DNA from: Lentisphaeria bacterium
Lineage (GTDB): Bacteria > Verrucomicrobiota > Lentisphaeria > Oligosphaerales > Oligosphaeraceae
Assembly: GCA_016302725.1 (NCBI GenBank)
Contig: JAEDNB010000013.1
Location: 1 to 20,898, forward strand
DNA length: 20,898 nucleotides
Direction: 5' to 3'
Shown here piece after piece: positions 15,092 to 20,898 of the stretch. The stretch's first letter is position 1. Each line of letters starts with the position of its first letter. The position numbers and the translations under genes are program-made. Under the pieces are notes generated by a model, which searched no databases, was not told the DNA's origin, and was given only the letters and a program-made list of their open reading frames with translations.

Positions 15092-15913
15092 ATGAAGAGC
15101 ATGATTCGTTCCCTTTCCGTCCTGTTTGCCGGGGTTTCGCTGTTTTTGGCGGGTTGCAGCAGGTCTGGCGGGCCGTCGGAGACCACCATTCGCGTGGCGG
15201 CCTCGGTGACTCCCCATTCGGAGATTTTGGAGGCGGCGAAGCCGCTGATGGCCGAGCGTGGGTATGAACTGGTGGTGCAGACCTTTGACGACTACGTGCA
15301 GCCGAACCTGGTGGTGGAGAGCGGGGAGTTTGACGCCAACTACATGGAGCACATTCCCTTCCTGAACTCCATCAACCAGGAGAAGGGGCTGCATCTGGTG
15401 AATGCGGGAGGCATCCACTACGAGCCCTTTGGCATCTATCCCGGAAAGAAGTCTTCCCTGGAGGAGTTGGCGCCGGGGGATTCCATTGCGGTTCCCAACG
15501 ACACCACCAACGAGGCCCGCGCCCTGCTGCTCTTGGCGGACAACGGGATTTTGAAGTTGCGCGAGGGGGCGGGCCTCACGGCCACCCGCCAGGACATTGT
15601 GGAGTACACCCGGAAGGTGGAGATTGTGGAACTGGAGGCCGCCCAGGTGGCGCGGATGCGCAAGGACGTGGCCCTGGTGGTGTTGAACGGCAACTATGCC
15701 CTGCAGGCGGGGCTTTCCGTGGGACGGGATGCCATTTTGGCGGAGAAGCCCGATTCCCAGGCGGCGAAGACCTACGTGAACATCATCACCGTGAAGGAGG
15801 GCCGCCAGGACGAACCCATTGTGAAGGCCCTGGTGGAGGTGCTCAAGTCCGAGCCCATCCGCGCCTTCATCCGGGAGAAGTACGATGGCGCGGTGGTGCC
15901 CTTCGAGGAGTAG
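15092..15913 (+). CDS. metQ: methionine ABC transporter substrate-binding lipoprotein
   Basis: This 273-residue lipoprotein of the NlpA/MetQ family captures methionine and delivers it to the MetNI transporter. The signal peptide ends in a lipobox, LAGC (19-22), with Cys22 as the lipidated residue. The mature domain carries the family hallmarks: a DDYVQPN segment (66-72), DANYMEHIPFL (81-91) and a later VPNDTTN segment. The start at 15092 has GAGGAG 8 nt upstream and yields the signal peptide; the longer frame from 15023 does not. It is the first gene of a metQ-metN-metI operon, whereas E. coli has the order metN-metI-metQ. The leader holds a hairpin and U-tract that may control expression. 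Confidence 0.92.
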   Translation: MKSMIRSLSVLFAGVSLFLAGCSRSGGPSETTIRVAASVTPHSEILEAAKPLMAERGYELVVQTFDDYVQPNLVVESGEFDANYMEHIPFLNSINQEKGLHLVNAGGIHYEPFGIYPGKKSSLEELAPGDSIAVPNDTTNEARALLLLADNGILKLREGAGLTATRQDIVEYTRKVEIVELEAAQVARMRKDVALVVLNGNYALQAGLSVGRDAILAEKPDSQAAKTYVNIITVKEGRQDEPIVKALVEVLKSEPIRAFIREKYDGAVVPFEE

Positions 15914-15931
15914 AAGCCTGTTTTCCTTCCC

Positions 15932-16975
15932 ATGAGTGAAGCAGCCGGACAGCAGAAGGAGGCGCCCCCCATCATCCAGGTGGAGGGGCTGGTGAAGGAG
16001 TTCCACGGCTCCGGCGGGCTCTTCCGCGCCCTGGACGACATCTCCTTCCAGGTGCGTCCCGGGGCGGTCTTTGGCATCATCGGCCTCTCGGGGGCCGGGA
16101 AGAGCACCCTTGTGCGCTGCCTGAATCTCCTGGAGAAGCCGGACGGGGGGCGCGTCCAGGTGGATGGACAGGAGCTGACGAAACTCTCCGCCCCGGAGCT
16201 GCGCCTGGCCCGGCGGAACATCGGGATGATTTTCCAGGGCTTCCATCTGCTGATGCAGAGGAATGTCCTGGGCAACGTCCTCTTCCCCCTGGAGGTGGCC
16301 GGCGTCCCCCGGGCGGAGGCCCGCCGCCGGGCGGAGGAGATGCTTTCCGTGGTGGGGCTGTCCGACAAGGCGGAGGCCTTCCCCGCCCAGTTGTCCGGGG
16401 GGCAGCGCCAGCGCGTGGCCATCGCCCGTGCCCTGGCCACCGGCCCGAAGATCATCCTCTCCGACGAGGCCACCAGCGCCCTGGACCCCCAGACCACCGC
16501 CTCCATCCTCCATCTCCTCCAGGAACTGAATGGACGCTACGGCATCACCATCGTGGTCATCACCCACGAAATGGATGTCATCCGGGAAATCTGCACGGAC
16601 GTGGCCGTGCTGGACAACGGGCGCATCGTGGAGCAAGGGAGCGTGGACCAGGTCTTCCGCGCCCCCCGGACCGCCGCCGCCCGCCGCCTGATCCTGGCGG
16701 AGGCCGCCCATGCCGTGGAGGAAATTCGCACAGGGAAGGTGGTCCGGATCACCTTCACGGGGCTGACCGCCTTCGAACCCATGCTGGGCAACATCATGCT
16801 GGAGTGCCGCACCCCCCTGAACATCCTCTACGCCGCCACCAAGACCGTCAACGGCAAGGCGGTGGGCGAAATGGTCGTGCAACTCCCCGACTCCCAGGCG
16901 CTCTCCGAGAAGTTCATGGAGTTCTTTGTCCGCAAAGGCCTGAATCCCCAGGAGGTGGAAGACTTCCATGAATGA
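15932..16975 (+). CDS. metN: methionine ABC transporter ATP-binding protein
   Basis: This 347-residue ATPase powers methionine import. Motifs in order: Walker A GLSGAGKST (51-59), Q-loop Gln102, ABC signature LSGGQ (154-158), Walker B IILSDE (174-179; catalytic Glu179) and switch His212. Residues 268-340 form the C-terminal NIL domain, which in E. coli MetN binds methionine and inhibits transport when the internal pool is high. Length is as expected for MetN. The ATG at 15932 is 18 nt after the metQ stop and follows a T/C-rich stretch with no clear Shine-Dalgarno, so translational coupling to metQ is likely. Its last 8 bp overlap the start of metI. Confidence 0.95.
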   Translation: MSEAAGQQKEAPPIIQVEGLVKEFHGSGGLFRALDDISFQVRPGAVFGIIGLSGAGKSTLVRCLNLLEKPDGGRVQVDGQELTKLSAPELRLARRNIGMIFQGFHLLMQRNVLGNVLFPLEVAGVPRAEARRRAEEMLSVVGLSDKAEAFPAQLSGGQRQRVAIARALATGPKIILSDEATSALDPQTTASILHLLQELNGRYGITIVVITHEMDVIREICTDVAVLDNGRIVEQGSVDQVFRAPRTAAARRLILAEAAHAVEEIRTGKVVRITFTGLTAFEPMLGNIMLECRTPLNILYAATKTVNGKAVGEMVVQLPDSQALSEKFMEFFVRKGLNPQEVEDFHE

Positions 16976-17675
16976 CGGGTTCCAGCAGTTCCTCCTTGCC
17001 CTCCATGTGGACGACCGCTTCGCCAGGCTGGGGCAATTGCTCCTGGACAGCACCCTGGAGACCCTCTACATGACCCTGGTCTCCACCCTTTTCGCCTATC
17101 TCCTGGGGATTCCCCTGGGCATCGCCCTCACCGTCACCGACAAGCAGGGCCTGCGCCCCTGCGCCCCCTTCTACCGGATTTTGGACGTGGCCTGCAACCT
17201 GCTGCGAAGCGTCCCCTTCATCATCCTCCTGGTGGTCATCATCCCCTTCACCCGCTTCCTGGTGGGAAGGAGCTACGGCTCCACCGCCACCATCGTCCCC
17301 CTGGTCCTTTCCGCCGCCCCCTTTGTGGGGCGCATGGTGGAATCCTCCCTGAAGGAGGTGGACCACGGAGTGGTGGAGGCCGCGGAAAGCATGGGGGCCT
17401 CCCTTTGGCAGATCATCTTCAAGGTCCTCCTGCCGGAGGCCCGCACCTCCCTCCTCATCGGCGTGACCATCGCCGTGGGGACGATTCTGGGGTATTCCGC
17501 CATGGCGGGGGCCGTGGGCGGCGGCGGCCTGGGGGACCTGGCCATCCAATACGGCTACCACCGCTACGACACCCTCATCATGATGATTACCCTGGTGCTG
17601 CTGGTGCTCATCGCCCAGCTTCTCCAGACCGCCGGGATGAAGATGGCCCTCTCCCTGGACAGGCGAAAGCATTGA
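16968..17675 (+). CDS. metI: methionine ABC transporter permease
   Basis: This 235-residue inner-membrane permease forms the methionine channel as a dimer. About five hydrophobic segments are visible, near residues 30-55, 75-98, 105-122, 160-185 and 203-222. The EAA loop that docks on MetN spans 137-157 (EAAESMGAS followed by LLPEA). Length and motifs fit MetI well. The start overlaps the metN stop by 8 bp (ATG at 16968 inside the metN 3' end), implying coupled translation and equal dosage. It is the last gene of the operon. Confidence 0.95.
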   Translation: MNDGFQQFLLALHVDDRFARLGQLLLDSTLETLYMTLVSTLFAYLLGIPLGIALTVTDKQGLRPCAPFYRILDVACNLLRSVPFIILLVVIIPFTRFLVGRSYGSTATIVPLVLSAAPFVGRMVESSLKEVDHGVVEAAESMGASLWQIIFKVLLPEARTSLLIGVTIAVGTILGYSAMAGAVGGGGLGDLAIQYGYHRYDTLIMMITLVLLVLIAQLLQTAGMKMALSLDRRKH

Positions 17676-17682
17676 GCCCGCC

Positions 17683-17695
17683 CCCCCGTTGGGGG
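17683..17695 (+). terminator. possible GC hairpin after metI
   Basis: CCCCC (17683-17687), loop GTT and GGGGG (17691-17695) lie 8 nt beyond the metI stop. There is no T-run, so termination here would be Rho-dependent or inefficient. Confidence 0.3.
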
Positions 17696-17759
17696 CGCAG
17701 GGCGGGGCGGGGAATCCTCCGCCGGGGGGAGGGCGTGGGAGGGGGTTGTGTTGCGCCAC

Positions 17760-17796
17760 TATATTAAGCGGTTTGCCGTCTTCCGCCCTGGGCGGA
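17760..17796 (+). promoter_or_regulatory. pgm: candidate -10 box and leader hairpin of pgm
   Basis: TATATT (17760-17765) resembles the other -10 boxes here but has no -35. Transcription would start near 17772, leaving a leader of about 133 nt. Within it, TCCGCCC (17782-17788) and GGGCGGA (17790-17796) form a 7-bp inverted repeat separated by one base. As a DNA element it could be an operator; as RNA the loop is too tight unless inner pairs open. Confidence 0.35.
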
Positions 17797-17905
17797 GGCC
17801 GGGGGCCACCTGTCATGCCGCCTTTCCCTGAGGCGGGCGTCCTCCTGGGCGTTGGTGGCCTGGCCCGAAGTATGACATCTTCTTCTGCGGAGGCGAAAAG
17901 AGACA

Positions 17906-19525
17906 ATGCATGAACTGGCAGGAAAAGTGGTTCCGGAGTCGCTCTATCTGGACATCCCCCGGTTGATCTCCGACTATTACACGGGGCATCCGGATCCCTC
18001 CGTTCCCGGGCAGAGGGTGGTCTTCGGCACCAGCGGCCACCGGGGGTCTTCCCTGAACTTGAGCTACAACGAGGACCACATCCTGGCCATCACCCAGGCC
18101 ATCTGCTCCTACCGCAGCCGAGAGGGGGTGGTGGGACCCCTGTTCCTGGGAATGGATACCCACGCCCTCTCCCGCCCCGCCCATGCCACCGCCCTGGAGG
18201 TGCTGGCCGCCAATGGCGTCGAAGTCCTGGTGGCCGCCGCCGGCGCCTTCACCCCCACCCCCGTCATCTCCCACGCCATCCTGACCTACAACCGGGGACG
18301 CAAGGCCGGGCTGGCGGACGGCATCGTCATCACCCCCTCCCACAACCCCCCCACGGACGGCGGCTTCAAATACGACCCCACCCACGGGGGCGCGGCGGAC
18401 ACCCAGGCCACCAAGTGGATTGCGGATGAGGCCAACCGCTTGCTGGAGGGAAAGAACCGGGAGGTGCGCCGCATGACCCTGGCCCAGGCCCTGGCCAGCG
18501 GGAAAGTCCACGAGTTCGACTATCTGACCCCCTACGTGGAGGACCTGGAGAAGATCATCGACTTCCAGGCCATCCGCGCCAGCGGCCTGCGCATCGGGGC
18601 CGACGCCCTGGGCGGCGCCGGAATGGGCTATTGGATTCCCATCGCCCAGCGCTATGGACTGGACTTGACTCTCCTCCATGGACGCTACGAGCCCGATTTC
18701 CGCTTCATGCACATCGACCATGACGGAAAGATCCGCATGGATCCCTCCTCCTCCTATGCCATGGCGGGCCTGGTGGGCCTGAAGGACCGGTTCGACATCG
18801 CCTTCGGAAACGACTCCGACTTCGACCGCCACGGAATCATCACCCCCACCCACGGCCTCATGAACCCCAACCATTTCCTGGCCGTCTGCATGGACTACCT
18901 CTTCCGCACCCGCACCCAGTGGAACCCCCAGGTCTCCGTGGGCAAGACCATCGTCTCCAGCAACCTGCTGGACGACGTGGCCCGGCGACTGGGGCGCCGG
19001 CTGGTGGAGGTCCCCGTGGGCTTCAAGTGGTTTGTCCCCGGGCTGATGGATGGCTCGGTGGGCTTCTGCGGCGAGGAATCCGCCGGGGCGACCTTCCTCC
19101 GGAAGGACGGGCAGACCTGGACCACGGACAAGGACGGCCTCATCCTGGGTCTCCTCGCCTGCGAAATCACCGCCTCCACAGGCAAGAACCCCGGCCAGCA
19201 CCACGACGACCTGGTGAAGGCCTTCGGCCAACGCTGGTATGCCCGCCACGACCAGCCCTGCACCCCGGAGCAGAAGACCCGCATGGCGGGCCTGGACGCC
19301 GCCCGGTGCCCCCTCGCGGAGGCGGCGGGCCACCCTGTGACCCAGATGCTTACCAGCGCCCCTGGAAACGGCGCCCCCATCGGCGGGATCAAGGTGGTCA
19401 CGGAAAAGGGGTGGTTCGCCATGCGCCCCTCCGGCACCGAGAACACCTTCAAGATCTACGCGGAAAGCAGCCTTTCCGCCAAGCACCTGGAGGAACTCTT
19501 CCAGGCCGCTTCCTCCCTCCTCTAG
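17906..19525 (+). CDS. pgm: phosphoglucomutase (alpha-D-glucose phosphate-specific)
   Basis: This 539-residue cytoplasmic enzyme interconverts glucose-1-phosphate and glucose-6-phosphate. All four active-site elements are present: the phosphoserine loop TPSHNPP (143-149; Ser145), the Mg2+ loop GNDSDFD (301-307; Asp303, 305 and 307), the sugar-binding loop GEES (389-392) and the phosphate-binding loop RPSGTEN (507-513). GTSGHRG (41-47) is the N-terminal hallmark. Length matches bacterial Pgm (about 546). The ATG at 17906 is preceded by GGAGG (17890-17894), with an 11-nt spacer. Glycogen phosphorylase follows 86 bp later on the same strand, so the pair turns glycogen into glucose-6-phosphate. 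Confidence 0.96.
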   Translation: MHELAGKVVPESLYLDIPRLISDYYTGHPDPSVPGQRVVFGTSGHRGSSLNLSYNEDHILAITQAICSYRSREGVVGPLFLGMDTHALSRPAHATALEVLAANGVEVLVAAAGAFTPTPVISHAILTYNRGRKAGLADGIVITPSHNPPTDGGFKYDPTHGGAADTQATKWIADEANRLLEGKNREVRRMTLAQALASGKVHEFDYLTPYVEDLEKIIDFQAIRASGLRIGADALGGAGMGYWIPIAQRYGLDLTLLHGRYEPDFRFMHIDHDGKIRMDPSSSYAMAGLVGLKDRFDIAFGNDSDFDRHGIITPTHGLMNPNHFLAVCMDYLFRTRTQWNPQVSVGKTIVSSNLLDDVARRLGRRLVEVPVGFKWFVPGLMDGSVGFCGEESAGATFLRKDGQTWTTDKDGLILGLLACEITASTGKNPGQHHDDLVKAFGQRWYARHDQPCTPEQKTRMAGLDAARCPLAEAAGHPVTQMLTSAPGNGAPIGGIKVVTEKGWFAMRPSGTENTFKIYAESSLSAKHLEELFQAASSLL

Positions 19526-19533
19526 CCCCCCAT

Positions 19534-19553
19534 GCCTCCGGGGGAGGCCTCCC
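19534..19553 (+). promoter_or_regulatory. overlapping hairpins in the pgm-glgP gap
   Basis: GCCTCC (19534-19539) pairs with GGAGGC (19543-19548) around GGG. GGGAGG (19542-19547) can instead pair with CCTCCC (19548-19553) as a perfect palindrome. No T-run follows, so read-through into glgP is likely. Confidence 0.3.
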
Positions 19554-19611
19554 GCCGCCCCAGGCCGGGACGCCTCCCCCCCTTCTTCCTTGCCGCCTCC
19601 CCCCCTTTCCC

Positions 19612-20898
19612 ATGGACTCCGACTACGCCTTCGAATCTCCCTCGGCGGAGACCCTCCGCAAGGGCCTACACTGGCACCTCCGGCATACCCTGGCCAACAG
19701 CCCCTCCAAGGAAACGGACAGGGACTGGTACTACGCCTTCTCTGTCGCCTTGAGGGACCAGTTGGCGGACCGCTGGATGAAGACCCAGGACTGCTATACC
19801 GCCAAGAATGTCCGCCGGGCCTACTATCTCTCCCTGGAGTTCCTCATCGGCCGGCTTCTGGGCAACAACGCCATGAACATGGGGCTCTACGGCCAGTGCC
19901 AGAAGGCACTGGCGGACGGGCGCCTCTCCTGGGAGGATATGCAGGAGATGGAGCGGGACCCCGGGCTGGGCAACGGAGGCCTGGGACGGCTGGCAGCCTG
20001 CTTCGTGGATTCCCTGGCCACACTCCACCTCCCCTGCATCGGCTACGGGCTGCGCTACGACTACGGCCTCTTCCGACAGCAAATCGTCAACGGTGCGCAG
20101 GTGGAGGAGCCGGATACCTGGAAGAAGGACGGCTACCCCTGGGAATTCAGGCGCCCCGCCTACGCCCATTCCGTCTGCTTCGGCGGGGAGATCCGCCGCA
20201 TGGAGGTCAATGGAAAATTGGTCTGGCGCTGGTTTCCGGCGGAGCGGGTCAATGGAATGCCCTACGACATCCCCGTGGTGGGGTACGGCGGACAGAACGT
20301 GAACAATCTCCGCCTCTGGTCCGCCGAGGCCGACAACGAGTTCGACTTCCAGGATTTCAACCAGGGCTCCTACGAGGACGCCGTGGACAGCAAGGTGCGG
20401 GCTGAAAACCTCACCAAGGTCCTCTACCCCAACGACAACATCGAGCAGGGAAAGGAACTGCGCCTCCGCCAGCAGTATTTCTTCGTGGCCTGCAGCCTCC
20501 ACGACATCCTGCGCCGGCATCTCTCCGAGGGCGGCACTGTCCGCACCCTCCCGGAACGGGTCACCATCCAGCTCAACGACACCCATCCCACCCTGGTGAT
20601 TCCCGAGTTGATGCGCCTCCTGGTGGACGAATACGACCTGCCCTGGGACGAAGCCTGGGGGATCACCCGCTCCTGCGTGAACTACACCAACCACACCATC
20701 CTGCCCGAGGCCCTGGAGAAGTGGTCCGTGCCCCTCTTCCGGCGCCTGCTGCCACGCCATCTCCAGATCATCTTCGACATCAACAGCCGCTTCCTGGAGG
20801 AGGTCTCCTCCCTCTATCCCGGCAACCTGGACAAGCTCCGGAACATGAGCATCATCCAGGAGGGGGATGTCCAGGCCATCCGCATGGCCAACCTGGCC
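19612..20898 (+). CDS. glgP: glycogen phosphorylase, N-terminal half (cut by the window end)
   Basis: This enzyme uses phosphate to remove glucose units from glycogen or other alpha-glucans, giving glucose-1-phosphate. The 429 visible codons are about half of a normal GlgP (800-850 residues). The frame is still open at the window edge, so this is a sampling cut and not a broken gene. Family signatures include LSLEFLIGR (73-81), DPGLGNGGLGRLAACF (116-131), QLNDTHP (320-326) and NYTNHTILPEALEKW (357-371). The pyridoxal-phosphate lysine lies beyond the window. The ATG at 19612 fits the usual N-terminus but has no Shine-Dalgarno; it follows a long C/T tract. It sits 86 bp after pgm and is probably cotranscribed, since the gap holds no clear terminator. 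Confidence 0.94.
   Translation, partial: MDSDYAFESPSAETLRKGLHWHLRHTLANSPSKETDRDWYYAFSVALRDQLADRWMKTQDCYTAKNVRRAYYLSLEFLIGRLLGNNAMNMGLYGQCQKALADGRLSWEDMQEMERDPGLGNGGLGRLAACFVDSLATLHLPCIGYGLRYDYGLFRQQIVNGAQVEEPDTWKKDGYPWEFRRPAYAHSVCFGGEIRRMEVNGKLVWRWFPAERVNGMPYDIPVVGYGGQNVNNLRLWSAEADNEFDFQDFNQGSYEDAVDSKVRAENLTKVLYPNDNIEQGKELRLRQQYFFVACSLHDILRRHLSEGGTVRTLPERVTIQLNDTHPTLVIPELMRLLVDEYDLPWDEAWGITRSCVNYTNHTILPEALEKWSVPLFRRLLPRHLQIIFDINSRFLEEVSSLYPGNLDKLRNMSIIQEGDVQAIRMANLA

Noticed and set aside
14522..17053. Open frame of 843 codons on the minus strand
   Set aside because: It is antisense to metQ and metN. It has no recognisable motif, and its apparent continuity follows from codon bias on the other strand.
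19612..20898. Truncated (broken) glycogen phosphorylase
   Set aside because: The frame is intact up to the last base of the window, so the missing half is an edge effect.

Overview
This is a GC-rich window (about two-thirds G+C by eye) from a bacterium. The gene content suggests the PVC superphylum, most likely Lentisphaerota/Verrucomicrobiota: clustered large glycoside hydrolases related to families GH42 and GH20, a very large exported beta-helix/MBG-repeat protein, and a membrane-anchored Hanks-type kinase. This assignment is inferred from gene style; no rRNA or marker gene is present. Several starts follow C/T-rich tracts with no Shine-Dalgarno sequence.

Layout. Positions 1-63 hold the possible N-terminus of a leftward His/Cys-rich protein. 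Positions 64-268 are a repeat- and hairpin-rich divergent upstream region with a good -10 box. Positions 269-7371 are a rightward sugar-hydrolase cluster: an exported GH42-like beta-galactosidase-type enzyme, then two tandem paralogous GH20-like enzymes without signal peptides. A strong composite hairpin lies between the paralogues. Positions 7416-13601 run leftward: a Ser/Thr kinase with one transmembrane segment and an outer C-terminal domain (13601-12012), a perfect 14-bp terminator hairpin, a promoter with an AT-rich upstream element, and a 1,464-residue secreted beta-helix/MBG protein (11810-7416).

Positions 13602-14163 contain no supportable gene. A small DnaQ-like DEDDh exonuclease follows (14164-14700), then 391 gene-free bases ending in a promoter and a hairpin/U-tract leader. 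Next is a methionine ABC transporter operon in the order metQ-metN-metI (15092-17675). The right end holds phosphoglucomutase (17906-19525) and the first half of glycogen phosphorylase (19612 to the window edge), which together link glycogen to glucose-6-phosphate.

How the genes may work together (inference). The exported GH42-like enzyme could release sugars outside the cytoplasm that the two GH20-like enzymes process inside. The kinase and the exported beta-helix protein are neighbours on the same strand but are separated by a terminator and a promoter, so they look like separate transcription units. The Met transporter and the glycogen genes are housekeeping. I found no CRISPR array, transposase, prophage gene, tRNA, rRNA or known riboswitch. 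The most interesting items are the tandem GH20-like pair with a Cys cluster just after the catalytic Asp-Glu, the hairpin between them, and the kinase and beta-helix pair.
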